Shown here one piece after another: positions 19,901-30,149 of a DNA stretch of 56,003 bases (position 1 is the first letter of the stretch; every line of letters starts with the position of its first letter). The notes beneath the pieces were generated by a model. The model did not search any database and was not told where the DNA came from. It saw only the letters and a list, made by a program, of their open reading frames with translations. Both the position numbers and the translations under genes were made by a program. Location of the stretch: the NCBI GenBank assembly GCA_030523775.1, contig JAUNHW010000017.1, positions 1 to 56,003 of the forward strand, given 5' to 3'. Source of the DNA: Akkermansia sp. GTDB taxonomy: Bacteria > Verrucomicrobiota > Verrucomicrobiia > Verrucomicrobiales > Akkermansiaceae.

Positions 19901-21471
19901 GAAAGGTTGACGGAAAGGGAATCGTGGCTCTGCGTGTGCTCGGTGTTGTGCGTGGTGCCTGCCGCCACTACGCCGCCGCTGGACACATTGATGTCAATGG
20001 CCTGCGCGCGGGCCTTGTTGCGGTTCAGGCCGTCGCGCAGCTCCAGGCGGCCGCCGTCCGCCACGTTGATGGCCACCTTGCCGTCCCAGCCGGAGAGCGC
20101 CACCTCGGAAATCAGCGTGCCGTACACGTTGATGGTGTTCTGCGCGTTCCAGTGCCCCAGGAACATGGAGGATGTCATGCGGTGGTCGTTGTCGTACGCC
20201 ACGTTCGTGCCCACCACATGGAGCGTGGTGTCGGTTTCCACGTTCACCGTGGAGTTCTGGGCGCCGTTGTAGGAGAGGCCCAGCTGGTCCAGCTCGTGCT
20301 CCACGCCGCCGCCGTAGTTCACCACGCCGCCGGTCATCTGTACAGAGCCGTTGTCCGTGGGCAGGCCGAAGGACACGCGGCCGTTGGCTCCCTTAACGGT
20401 AACTGTTTCAATCGCCAGGGTGCCCTCGCCCTCCACGGGAAGGGCCGCCTCCGCATTGTCCGTGGCCAGCGTGGCCGTGGCGAAGCGGGAGCCCGCGTTG
20501 AGGTGGATGGTGCCCGTGCCGGTCAGCCTGTCCACGCTCAACGTGCCCGTGCCGTCCAGCGTCAGCGTGTAGGCGGCTTCCACGTTCAGGTTGGCAACAG
20601 TCAGCGTGGCAGAACCGCCAACCGTGTACGTGTAGTTGTCGCTCACGTTCACCGTGTTGGCCACGATTGCCTCGTTCACGGTCACGTTCTTGGCTACGGA
20701 ACCGTCGCCGAAGTTGACGATTCCGTCAATGGAACTCGCGTAGGTGCTCGCGACCCCGCCCACCAGCCAGTTCTTGCTGGTGGTGTCCCAGGCGGCCGTG
20801 GTGCCGGTACCGTTCCAGTTGTACTCTTCAATCGGGGAGGCGGAACCCGTGGTCGTGATGACCAGGTAGGGCGCGTACTGAACGTTCTGGACAACGAAGT
20901 CTAATGATGTGTTGGTGCCGAGGAAAGCGCAGGTTGCAGCATTTGACGCATCGCCGTAGTTGCGGAGGGTGCCGGCCCCGGCTTTGAAAAGGTCGCCGTC
21001 ATTGCCGGTCCTGAGCGTATATCCAACTGCCACGTTGGCATTGGATGCATCGTAGTAGGCAAAGTAGATGGCGGAGCCCGTCGCCACCGTGGCATCGGTG
21101 AACGTCCAGGTGAAGTCTCCGGCGGCGCTGGCAGCGTTTGTCGCCAGGGAAAGCACCTCGCCGGTGCTGCTTATCAGCGCCAGGCCGGTGCCGCCGGTTG
21201 CGGACGCACGGATATTGGAGGTGATGGATTGAAGGGTCACCGTGTTGCAACCCGCGATAGAGAGGCCCGTCGGCTCGCTGGTTGTTGTCAGGCGGGCACC
21301 GGTGAGCACGCAGGTGAACCCGTTGGCCCAGAAGTTGTTGACCGATGTGGCTACCGAATTCGTGGTGGTGAACGTGGCGTCTACCGGTTCAGCCGCGGTG
21401 GTCAGGTTTCCAACGGAGGTGATAGCCGCGAGTACCGCAGCCGCGAGCATCTTGGGGAGGTGCAATTTCAT
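13933..21471 (-). CDS. Giant autotransporter C (2512 aa), complete
   Basis: Type V autotransporter. The signal peptide MKLHLPKMLAAAVLAAITSV is followed by a likely cleavage site around TTA-AEP. The passenger has its own N-terminal half, unlike B, with many IIGG-type repeats (for example GDIIGGNKITGSSTS) and W...W...NW motifs (YNWNGTGTTAAWDTTSKNW). From about residue 1390 it resembles B, with one perfect 367-bp island. The last 551 residues, including the barrel from about residue 2227 and the terminal GYRFNF, are identical to B. It is transcribed divergently from dnaK from a clear promoter at 21541-21570. Surface display is inferred from architecture; the ligand is unknown. Confidence 0.92.
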   Translation of the reverse strand: MKLHLPKMLAAAVLAAITSVGNLTTAAEPVDATFTTTNSVATSVNNFWANGFTCVLTGARLTTTSEPTGLSIAGCNTVTLQSITSNIRASATGGTGLALISSTGEVLSLATNAASAAGDFTWTFTDATVATGSAIYFAYYDASNANVAVGYTLRTGNDGDLFKAGAGTLRNYGDASNAATCAFLGTNTSLDFVVQNVQYAPYLVITTTGSASPIEEYNWNGTGTTAAWDTTSKNWLVGGVASTYASSIDGIVNFGDGSVAKNVTVNEAIVANTVNVSDNYTYTVGGSATLTVANLNVEAAYTLTLDGTGTLSVDRLTGTGTIHLNAGSRFATATLATDNAEAALPVEGEGTLAIETVTVKGANGRVSFGLPTDNGSVQMTGGVVNYGGGVEHELDQLGLSYNGAQNSTVNVETDTTLHVVGTNVAYDNDHRMTSSMFLGHWNAQNTINVYGTLISEVALSGWDGKVAINVADGGRLELRDGLNRNKARAQAIDINVSSGGVVAAGTTHNTEHTQSHDSLSVNLSDGATFQAYYATGETTADLGGKLNFTDGTATLDVGGSTLTTTISGTLAGTGVIKKTGEGTLVLAGGNKALGDTISLTAGTLTFNSDVVLDISNMSYDTQGDAQVYQLVDIADGATYTGWDSLTKDSLAGVMVDTAIFKADGTVTLTTVKPHTVEWDPNWGLTGPEALSGEITETTALISSPYKDGNDVVVELTGAGNAEAFIYGVQNSDVNNTGTTYVTNVWIDAKEGTYKAIVGGSHCNNWGGGGALNLEGDTHIQLDGATVGTVIGGNLKDGQNPQFNGNSYISIVSGDVTAAIIGSSTNSHNATTTQTGDTHIFVYVPLAQSDVNPLPAGGGGSSAPKNQVIGASAHVDNTVGTATLNGSTHVTIDLSKYEGGTTSFVKTIIGGHFSDAAGHTQNISGDTNVTIMGGDIEFSGDIIGGNRNNNGTSTIGGSSALGITGGTYSGDIIGGNKITGSSTSTVGAVVVNLGGEAHINGSVYAAGYIATAGTAQDNTVASTTVNVGAGVEFGSGVLSGGFGGDGAARGVVSDGSVLNLTDAKEYTHLSTVTLDSFSEISAVKNASATITAITNTPWLTKNGEGALTLALGGESAIMSVEVSKGTLTLGAADMEIMGITVDSGATLTAAAGSSLQAAAITLNGGSTLSVGAGGLVLAEGSYLIMDGGKVSITATGTPGQEIVLVTGLTEEDSITGITFDKTDDSGNKYADSATYLELGTTLADYTQLKVKDGQLVLAKTSSGGNYWGAGKGAGTWDLTTENWAKDDGLEASGKFTNNAAAYFTTNGGGGIITVGEAINVTTINVSGAAYNFTGGQNLTITNGISVTDSGSATFDQVAGELKNVYIAGTESKLTIKNGDVIVNALSNEGTFITSGNLTVKNATAMGGNVTASNLILTGENTFDSVKVSDTVSGATSIKLGGESRITNLNLNGVGTLTLTDGTLKLVTTSGLEKTNLSGALETAAGVDLGSLTMNDASSITGHGAVSASGITVSGTANILAGTTLQTASVGGTGTLRVASGSTVGGSNLSVANNATLELLEGSTLANSGTLSVAGKVIAGNGVSLGTVDAKGTIELDGASVSATGGSIAALDMGSGETLTVANNLALTTTTGSAGTLSVTGGLTVGGAATIGNVTAGTLELTTAGTLTATGTLDAGTITLDRVSKTDHYLTAGGLSESTTAFVVDKALIEALNVSAGQIITLADLDTVHAGADNLTINGAKYITDTHDLGYYISQDSATKNIILIARNQESNYVWVGVNENWSDAANWSGGLVPDETSWVQFNGGEQSILLDQLVKTRRLTVSAGTHDTIYGDQNLLLTQSLEVDGNASLNVGDGSTETMVSAPEVQVSGELNVQENAFVDAGHTTIKGGVLNVADGGSYFTGVVDMTEGGSLYTEGEASIAAEQLNGDLDSTVGGKVTVYGNGGRYTGGYDGAYIDIVEDADATLYANDGLTLGGDGTAKLQYSGSTAIDGIDADALTIILNDPNASSIGSTLELNNTSLLEDGSVVFGMSAIESAKTLGAGAPAILQGDLRLGGDATVVVNQDASADGGQAMEVRNYGKTRSLELAKFGGAETDTQNVQLNGYLYGKYYMNARIEGGKLLVDMRDDFYRTVSGAHTPNGIAGAQMVDAAFVENNPQITDPAGDLAAVMTALENGAVAGEAADKALAAMSGASVAAMGAALGSDVDRQLRAVRNRTTSMGLNDCLVNEDLPYFNAWVNAEGDYRRLKADGTLAGYKLSSWGGTVGFDVDCTPRFTCGLALTAMKGNFTANAAESADGDLDRMYVSAFVRYSRHSLTQTLVGTFGRADAKLNRTVDYGAGAYRTEGDTDGTAFGVMYEIGYAKALNEDATTCLQPVLNLSYRHSTLGGFTEEGGSDAALVADDAEMNVFTAAVGARLQSVVGTSVYNRSTLFEGRVLLKMDSGDRDVAVRNHFVGVRNGADAKSAEVGAFGVEVGAGITLPLAEDGGSLFFDVTGEFRSGYSEVNGTAGYRFNF
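16927..17293. repeat. 367-bp block shared with gene B
   Basis: Partner of 7952-8318. Perfect identity ends at 17293, where GCCGCTCGTG replaces GCCGTCCGTG. Similarity continues at a lower level to about 17560. Confidence 0.8.
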
Positions 21472-21540
21472 ATTGGTGGATCAGTTTGGTGAGAGTACAG
21501 TTTGGGCGGGTGCACACGGTGCCCCCATTCCTTTTGTGGA

Positions 21541-21570
21541 AGTATACACCATTCCCTCTGCCCCTTTCAA
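21541..21570 (-). promoter_or_regulatory. Promoter of autotransporter C
   Basis: Minus-strand TTGAAA (21565-21570), 18 bp, TATACT (21541-21546). The leader is about 65 nt. The last 20 nt of the leader (CCAAACTGATCCACC) resemble the same position in genes A and B (CCAAACTAATCAAC), which may be a shared translation-initiation context. Confidence 0.65.
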
Positions 21571-21686
21571 GCGTAAAAGTGCGGGAAAATACGCGCACGC
21601 ATGAACGCGCATGTGTCCCAAAGACTTAGGCGGGCGCAAAAAATTGGACACGAGGAAGGAACCGCAAAGGCATGCAACGGTGGCAT

Positions 21687-21713
21687 CCGCCTGCGGCAAA
21701 ATGCCGCAGGCGG
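21687..21713. promoter_or_regulatory. Upstream palindrome 1 of the dnaK promoter region
   Basis: A perfect inverted repeat with 12-bp arms around AAA; the core is CTGCGGCAAAATGCCGCAG (21691-21709). Its centre is about 154 bp upstream of the predicted sigma-54 start site. Its position suits an enhancer site for a sigma-54 activator. It could instead be a dispersed REP-like palindrome. Confidence 0.5.
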
Positions 21714-21743
21714 GGCCGTTTGGCGCGGCGAGATGGCACCCAC

Positions 21744-21762
21744 CTGCGGCAAAATGCCGCAG
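21744..21762. promoter_or_regulatory. Upstream palindrome 2 of the dnaK promoter region
   Basis: Second copy of the same 19-bp palindrome CTGCGGCAAAATGCCGCAG. Its centre is 53 bp from the first (about five helical turns) and about 101 bp upstream of the predicted start site. About 10 bp of left flank (TGGCACCCAC against TGGCATCCGC) are also repeated. Confidence 0.5.
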
Positions 21763-21826
21763 TTCGACAATGCCAAGTTTTCGCAAAAGTATTGATAACC
21801 CTATGTTTTATACAAGAATTTTCAAA

Positions 21827-21843
21827 TTGGCACGGGATTTGCA
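21827..21843 (+). promoter_or_regulatory. Candidate sigma-54 promoter of the dnaK-groES-groEL operon
   Basis: TTGGCACGGGATTTGCA has the full -24/-12 consensus: TGGCAC, 5 bp, TTGCA, with GG and GC ten bases apart. Transcription would start near 21854 and give a leader of about 57 nt to the dnaK ATG. No comparable -35/-10 pair was seen closer to dnaK. No CIRCE-type inverted repeat was seen. Confidence 0.65.
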
Positions 21844-21892
21844 ACATAGGATGGTGTAAGGCTGCCGCACCGGCAGAAAGGAAAAAATCTAA

Positions 21893-23812
<1,920 letters not shown>

Positions 23813-23865
23813 CCTTATCATCAAATCACCAATATTAACCCAAACCTAGAAAGGAAAACAAAACA

Positions 23866-24150
23866 ATGATTAAACCATTGGGACAGCGCGTGCTCGTGGA
23901 GCGCGTGGAAGCTGAAAGCAAGACCGCCGGCGGACTCTTCCTGCCGGACACCGCCAAGGAGAAGCCCCAGGAGGCTATCGTCCGTGCCATCGGCACAGGC
24001 GGCCGCGACAAGGACGGGAAGGAAATCCCCTTCAACGTGGCCGTGAACGACAAGGTGCTCATCACCAAGTACGGCGGCACGGAGGTTGTGCTCAACGGCA
24101 CCACCTACGTCATCCTCAACGAGAGCGATATCCTCGCTGTCATCGACTAA
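23866..24150 (+). CDS. groES: Co-chaperonin GroES (Cpn10)
   Basis: The 94-residue lid of the GroEL folding chamber. It begins [14 protein letters not shown] and contains the mobile-loop region ([17 protein letters not shown]) and the C-terminal [12 protein letters not shown], all typical of Cpn10. It lies 53 bp after dnaK and 36 bp before groEL, without a recognisable promoter in either gap, so the three genes are probably cotranscribed. Confidence 0.97.
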   Translation: MIKPLGQRVLVERVEAESKTAGGLFLPDTAKEKPQEAIVRAIGTGGRDKDGKEIPFNVAVNDKVLITKYGGTEVVLNGTTYVILNESDILAVID

Positions 24151-25836
<1,686 letters not shown>

Positions 25837-25865
25837 CCTAATCCCACCCAACTACCCCCCCACAC

Positions 25866-25903
25866 CCCGGCGCGCTCCCCCAGAGCGCGCCGGGCTTGTT
25901 TTT
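25866..25903 (+). terminator. Intrinsic terminator of the chaperone operon
   Basis: A 12-bp perfect stem (CCCGGCGCGCTC/GAGCGCGCCGGG, 25866-25894) is followed by CTTGTTTTT. Confidence 0.9.
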
Positions 25904-26047
25904 GGCGTGGTGGGTGGAAACAGGGCGTACGAGAGGAGCAATCCATGGCGGTGTGGATTAGCGCCACCGCTCGCTCCTCTCCGTGGTCTGCTGCCTCTAA
26001 CCACCCCATACCACGCACGCTTTCTCATCACGTTTTCCCATTTCTCC

Positions 26048-26075
26048 TTGCAGAATGGTGGCCGCTTGGTAAAAT
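26048..26075 (+). promoter_or_regulatory. Promoter of the dpnI-like gene
   Basis: TTGCAG (26048-26053), 16 bp, TAAAAT (26070-26075) with extended TGG. The start codon at 26083 lies exactly 7 nt after the -10, so the transcript would be leaderless or nearly so. Confidence 0.55.
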
Positions 26076-26082
26076 GAACCAC

Positions 26083-26874
26083 ATGGGCAGGCACTTTAAC
26101 CACATCACATCTCTTGCGCTGCGGCCGGAGGTGGCGGCGGGCTACAAGTCTGCCAGCAAGAAGGTGGGCAAGATGACGGAGACGTGGCTGGGAGAGCAGG
26201 TGGTGTGTCCTTCATGCGGGCGGAGGTTGCGGCATTACGAGCCGAATCGGCCTGTGGCGGATTTCCTTTGCCCGGATTGCCGGTTGGATTTTGAGCTGAA
26301 GAGCAGGAAGGACAGCATTGCGGGTTCCGTACCGGATGGCGCGTACAGGACGATGATTGAGCGCATCACTTCCGAGGCCGCACCATCGTTTTTCTTCCTG
26401 CAGTACGATGCCGAGTACATGGTGCGGAACCTGTTCGTGACGCCCGCGCATTACTTCACCCCGGAAATCATCGAGAAACGTCCGCCGCTGAGACCCACGG
26501 CAGCTCGCGCGGGCTGGGTGGGATGCAACATCTTGACCAAGGCCATACCCGCCAGCGGGCGCATTTACTACGTCCGCGATGGTCAAGTGCGGCCCACGGA
26601 GGAAGTGTGCGAGCAGTACCACCACACCGCGTTTTTGTCGGGACGCAACCTTGAACAGCGCGGCTGGCTCATCGATGTCATGACCTGCGTGGAGCGTCTG
26701 CGGAAGCCCGAATTCACGCTGCAGGAAATGTACGCCTTTGAAAGCCACCTCGCCCAACTTCATCCCGACAACCACAACATCCGCCCGAAAATCCGCCAGC
26801 AGCTCCAATTCCTGCGGGATGCGGGCTATCTCACCTTCGCCTCGCGCGGATGCTACAAACTTACCCACTCCTAA
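26083..26874 (+). CDS. DpnI-type methyl-directed (type IIM) restriction endonuclease
   Basis: Closely matches the DpnI family, which cuts Gm6ATC only when the adenine is methylated. In this 263-aa protein the PD-(D/E)XK core is D60, E71 and K73 (NRPVADF...FELKSRK), with the same spacing as DpnI D53/E64/K66. Zinc cysteines are CPSC (42, 45) and CPDC (63, 66). The RAGWVGCNI and GRIYYVRDGQVR motifs and the C-terminal winged helix (IRPKIRQQLQFLRDAGYL) are also present. The start was set at 26083 because DpnI proteins begin MxxHFN and the -10 box is 7 nt upstream. An ATG at 26074 is the alternative. It lies next to an unknown gene and the RloA/RloB pair. Such an enzyme implies the host does not methylate GATC. 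Confidence 0.93.
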   Translation: MGRHFNHITSLALRPEVAAGYKSASKKVGKMTETWLGEQVVCPSCGRRLRHYEPNRPVADFLCPDCRLDFELKSRKDSIAGSVPDGAYRTMIERITSEAAPSFFFLQYDAEYMVRNLFVTPAHYFTPEIIEKRPPLRPTAARAGWVGCNILTKAIPASGRIYYVRDGQVRPTEEVCEQYHHTAFLSGRNLEQRGWLIDVMTCVERLRKPEFTLQEMYAFESHLAQLHPDNHNIRPKIRQQLQFLRDAGYLTFASRGCYKLTHS

Positions 26875-26880
26875 TCACCT

Positions 26881-27198
26881 ATGAACATCACTACCTTTGA
26901 AGAATTGATGGCCGTGCTGAAAATCGTCGCGGAAAAGGGATACTCTATCCTACTTGATGACCGCGTGGCCGATTTGCGCGATAATCGCATTGAGAACGAT
27001 TTCCATTTTCTGGATCCCGATACGTTCCGTGAGGGCGGGTACGATATCGAACAAGGGAAAAATGGTTGTGTGTTTTATATGAGGCCATCGAAAGAGGGAG
27101 AACTCCTGCACTGGATAGACATCATCTGGTATCAGCGGTTGCGTGTGGGTGATTTATCGCGTGGGGAGGTGGAGATTGAGCCGATGGAGTTAAATTGA
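26881..27198 (+). CDS. Unknown 105-aa protein coupled to the dpnI-like gene
   Basis: It starts 6 bp after the DpnI-like stop, so it is almost certainly cotranscribed. It is an acidic small protein with no signal peptide or membrane segment (for example NDFHFLDPDTFREGGYDIEQG near the middle). I do not recognise a family. It does not obviously resemble DpnD, the partner of DpnI in Streptococcus. Position suggests an accessory to restriction or an independent defence gene; that is only inferred from context. Confidence 0.7.
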   Translation: MNITTFEELMAVLKIVAEKGYSILLDDRVADLRDNRIENDFHFLDPDTFREGGYDIEQGKNGCVFYMRPSKEGELLHWIDIIWYQRLRVGDLSRGEVEIEPMELN

Positions 27199-27221
27199 CG
27201 TTGGCTGCTGGAGTTTGACAT

Positions 27222-27244
27222 CAGAAACGGATTTTTCGTTTCTG
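27222..27244. promoter_or_regulatory. Perfect inverted repeat upstream of rloA
   Basis: CAGAAACG and CGTTTCTG flank a 7-bp GATTTTT spacer. It lies between the stop of the 105-aa gene and the rloA promoter. It could be an operator or a weak terminator. Confidence 0.4.
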
Positions 27245-27257
27245 GTGCAAATTTGGC

Positions 27258-27285
27258 TTGACGGTGGCGGTTGGACGAATAAAAT
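27258..27285 (+). promoter_or_regulatory. Promoter of the rloA/rloB-like pair
   Basis: TTGACG (27258-27263), 16 bp, TAAAAT (27280-27285). The leader is about 25 nt to the ATG at 27319. Confidence 0.6.
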
Positions 27286-27318
27286 AGGGCTGCTGACAGG
27301 AACACAGCATACCATGCC

Positions 27319-28608
27319 ATGCTGATTGATTTGACTTTCAAAAATTTCAAGCCGTACAGGGATGAAACGGAATTTTCCATGGTGGCGGACAAGTACAAGC
27401 GCCATTGGACTTCCCTGATGCGGATACCCGGGCAGCGGTCGGCGAAAGTGCTGCCGGTTGCCGCCATCTATGGGGCGAATGCATCGGGCAAGAGTGCATT
27501 TGTTTTTGCGCTGAAGGCGCTGCAGCATACCGTGCTGACGGGCAAGACGGAGATGATAGAGCCGTTTTTGCTGGATGCCAAGCACGTGCGCGAGGCGACG
27601 GAGTTTTGCATCCGCTTCATCGAGGCGGACCAGGTTTTCGAATACAGTCTGAGAGTGCAGGAGGGGAATGTGATTTACGAGGAGTTGCAGAACCAGACCA
27701 AGGCGAAACCGGTTTGCTTGTACAAGCGCGTTCCGGAGAAGGAATTCGTCTCGGATGTGCTGCCGAAGCTGCAGGAAGGCGAGCGGGTTTATGTGGAACA
27801 ACTGGGGCGCACGCTGCCCAAGGCGGAGGTGCTCCTGACAACCCTGAATCGCCTGCGCCCGGAGGAATTTTATGGAAAGTTCGTTGCTCTCGCTTATACA
27901 TGGTTTGCGTTGACTCTGTGTATCATTGGCGCGGACAGTCGGCGCGTGGCGTTGGGCTTGGATTTGCTTAACGGATTGGACAAATACGAGAAGGCACTCA
28001 ACAACGCAGACACCGGGATTGAGAAACTGGAGTTCAAGTCGGTGGAGGTGGCCGCCGTGGCACCTCCCGATGTGGTGGAGGCATTCAAGAACGCACCCGA
28101 AAACATGATGATAAGCCCGGTGGATGGTTCGGTTATCCTGTTCAAGAATGAAAAGGGTGTCCAGGCACTGCGCTGCTTCTCGCTTCATCATGCGGGAGCG
28201 AAGAAGATTGTGGACTTCCCGCTCACGATGGAGAGCGACGGAACCCGCCGATACATGCACCTGCTTCCCATCATCCTGGATGTGGAACGCCCGCGCGTCT
28301 ACGTGGTGGACGAGTTGGACAGATGCCTCCACCACCAGCTCTCCCTGTCGCTGATAGAGCGTTGCCGCGAACTCATCAGTTCGCAGGAGCAGATGCTGCA
28401 GCTGATATTCACCACGCATGACGCCTTGCTGATGGCAAAGGACAATTTGCGCAAGGATGAAGTCTGGGTGATGGAACGCGACAGCTCGCGCGCAACCCAT
28501 CTGGTGTCGTTCAACGACTACGAGAACGTCCGCTCGGATTGCAACATCATGAAGAGCTATCTGGAAGGCCGCATGGGCGGGCTTCCCAAACTCTACCCCG
28601 TATCATGA
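27319..28608 (+). CDS. RloA/AbiLi-like AAA-family ATPase
   Basis: A 429-aa ABC/SMC-like ATPase of the AAA15/RloA type, which forms two-gene phage-defence modules with RloB nucleases (AbiL class). Visible features: an N-terminal FKNFKPYRDETEF, Walker A GANASGKS (residues 52-59), a signature-like ESDGTRRYMHLLP, Walker B VYVVDELDRCLH and a switch TTHDALL. The stop overlaps the start of the next gene (ATGA), which is typical of strict coupling. It lies directly downstream of the DpnI-like unit but has its own promoter. Defence function is inferred from family and context. Confidence 0.85.
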   Translation: MLIDLTFKNFKPYRDETEFSMVADKYKRHWTSLMRIPGQRSAKVLPVAAIYGANASGKSAFVFALKALQHTVLTGKTEMIEPFLLDAKHVREATEFCIRFIEADQVFEYSLRVQEGNVIYEELQNQTKAKPVCLYKRVPEKEFVSDVLPKLQEGERVYVEQLGRTLPKAEVLLTTLNRLRPEEFYGKFVALAYTWFALTLCIIGADSRRVALGLDLLNGLDKYEKALNNADTGIEKLEFKSVEVAAVAPPDVVEAFKNAPENMMISPVDGSVILFKNEKGVQALRCFSLHHAGAKKIVDFPLTMESDGTRRYMHLLPIILDVERPRVYVVDELDRCLHHQLSLSLIERCRELISSQEQMLQLIFTTHDALLMAKDNLRKDEVWVMERDSSRATHLVSFNDYENVRSDCNIMKSYLEGRMGGLPKLYPVS

Positions 28609-29207
28609 AGCGGTTTCAAAGGACCCCGAAAAACCTGCCGTACCGGCGGAACGTGTTCATCCTCACCGAAGGCGAAGAGACGGAGGAGGCATACCTGCGT
28701 ATTGTGGAGCGGCGGTTCAACCTGAAGGAGGCGGTTCAACTGGTGTTCCCCTGCCATGAATCGGCCATCCAGGCGCTGTTGGATGGTGCGAACAAAGTTG
28801 TGAAGCGCAAGGATTACCATGCCCGCTATGGTGATGAAATCTGGATTGTGCTGGACCGCGATGAGAAGGACCATTTCATCCCCCAGTTCAAAAAGCTGGG
28901 GAAGTGGGAGAAGGATTCTACCAACTTTCATGTGGCATTGTCCACGCCGCGCTTTGAGTATTGGCTGTTGCTTCATTTCATGGAACACCCCACCAAGGCG
29001 AATGCTCTGAGCGATAGCTTTGTCGAGAAACTGTTGCCGAGATTCAAGCATTTGCCTATCGGCACCCCGACGATTACACGGGAGAATATCCTGAAGGCCA
29101 TCGAGCGCGCGAACCGCAGGGAGATACCCACATGCTCAACCCCGGATGTTTTGGGAACGGGCATGGGCGTTCTCCTGAAGTCCCTGCCGGGAATAGCGCA
29201 GCAGTAG
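28605..29207 (+). CDS. RloB-family protein (Toprim-like nuclease partner)
   Basis: A 200-aa member of the RloB/AbiLii family, the putative effector nuclease activated by the adjacent ATPase. The fold signature is NVFILTEGEETEEAYL (acidic Toprim-like start) and a later DEIWIVLDRDEKD with acidic pair. The start at 28605 was chosen because it overlaps the rloA stop by four bases; a longer reading upstream lies inside rloA. The two genes look intact and without frameshift. The pair plus DpnI forms a small defence island next to the chaperone operon. Confidence 0.85.
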   Translation: MKRFQRTPKNLPYRRNVFILTEGEETEEAYLRIVERRFNLKEAVQLVFPCHESAIQALLDGANKVVKRKDYHARYGDEIWIVLDRDEKDHFIPQFKKLGKWEKDSTNFHVALSTPRFEYWLLLHFMEHPTKANALSDSFVEKLLPRFKHLPIGTPTITRENILKAIERANRREIPTCSTPDVLGTGMGVLLKSLPGIAQQ

Positions 29208-29303
29208 GTTTTGCCGCTCGGCACAGCGGGAAAGGTGTAGCTCGCAGCTATCCAGCATTATTCCGCGGGTATATCGGAGCCGGACAGGAAACAAGATGTC
29301 GCC

Positions 29304-30008
29304 TTATGCGAAGAAGTCGTCTCCCACAAAGGGAAGGCCGTTGTTGTGGAAGAACTTGCGGAGGTAGGAGAGGAGCGGGCGGTAGTAGGGTGGATAGACG
29401 TTGCTGCCGCTGATTTTCAGAGGGCCTGACGCTTTGTCGAAATGGACGGTGAGCTGCCATTGCTCGCCATCCATGATGTCCAAATCCAGATATTCGCGTT
29501 TCCAGTCTGCGAGGAAGAATTTGAGGAAGAGGCGGCGTGCGACGGCCCGGAAGCTGCGGGTGGTGAAGGGGACGGTTTTGTCGATGGCGCCATTGATGCC
29601 CTCGACACCGTATTTGAGCCCGGCGCTGCCGGTGATGGGGGATGCAATCAGGCGGATGGATGCGGGCGTGAACCGGATGGCGTACGTGGGACCATCATAG
29701 CCGCCGACCTCGAATTCGATTCTGTTTGCGCCCTCCACGCAGGGGAGGTAGGAATCGAGGGTCCCCTTCTCCTTGTAGGTGGCCTTGGAGGGGCGGCCGA
29801 AATCCCGATTGCAGGCGTGGCAGTGGCGTGAGGGGTCCACCATTCCCCTGGGGCTGAGCTCTATGCAGCAGCCTCCGATGATGATGGCGGGGTTGGGTTT
29901 GCGAGCAACCTCAAACAATTCGGGGCCGGGGAGGCCGTATACGTATTTACCGGTATTCCTGCTGCCGCAGAAGGGGCACATGACTCTCTTGGGGGTGGTG
30001 TAGGGCAT
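29304..30008 (-). CDS. Unknown 234-aa protein with N-terminal zinc ribbon
   Basis: The N-terminus has two cysteine pairs, CPFCGS (residues 11-14) and CHAC (about 63-66), consistent with a zinc ribbon. Between them lies GGCCIELSPRGMVDPSRH. The rest is mixed alpha/beta without recognised motifs and ends PFVGDDFFA. It has its own promoter (30034-30061) and is convergent with rloB across a 96-bp gap in which I see nothing clear. Function is unknown. Confidence 0.75.
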   Translation of the reverse strand: MPYTTPKRVMCPFCGSRNTGKYVYGLPGPELFEVARKPNPAIIIGGCCIELSPRGMVDPSRHCHACNRDFGRPSKATYKEKGTLDSYLPCVEGANRIEFEVGGYDGPTYAIRFTPASIRLIASPITGSAGLKYGVEGINGAIDKTVPFTTRSFRAVARRLFLKFFLADWKREYLDLDIMDGEQWQLTVHFDKASGPLKISGSNVYPPYYRPLLSYLRKFFHNNGLPFVGDDFFA

Positions 30009-30033
30009 GGGTGTGATAGGGGTTGTTAGCCGT

Positions 30034-30061
30034 ATTCTACACGGGCGCCCCCTCTTGGCAA
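30034..30061 (-). promoter_or_regulatory. Promoter of the zinc-ribbon gene
   Basis: Minus-strand TTGCCA (30056-30061), 16 bp, TAGAAT (30034-30039). The predicted leader is about 20 nt. Confidence 0.55.
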
Positions 30062-30149
30062 GCGTTTTTTGGGGGGAATCGGGAATTGTGCGACTTGCGG
30101 TCCCGGGAAAGCCCGCACGTTTCCGCGAATAGCTTCAGCGCGGCACAGC

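Noticed and set aside
21601..21890. Several short ORFs around the palindromes upstream of dnaK
   Set aside because: They are translations of the palindromic repeats and promoter region, open on both strands, with no start signals or protein-like features.
23813..23865. Possible CIRCE (HrcA) operator before groES or dnaK
   Set aside because: No TTAGCACTC-N9-GAGTGCTAA-like inverted repeat was found in this gap or before dnaK.
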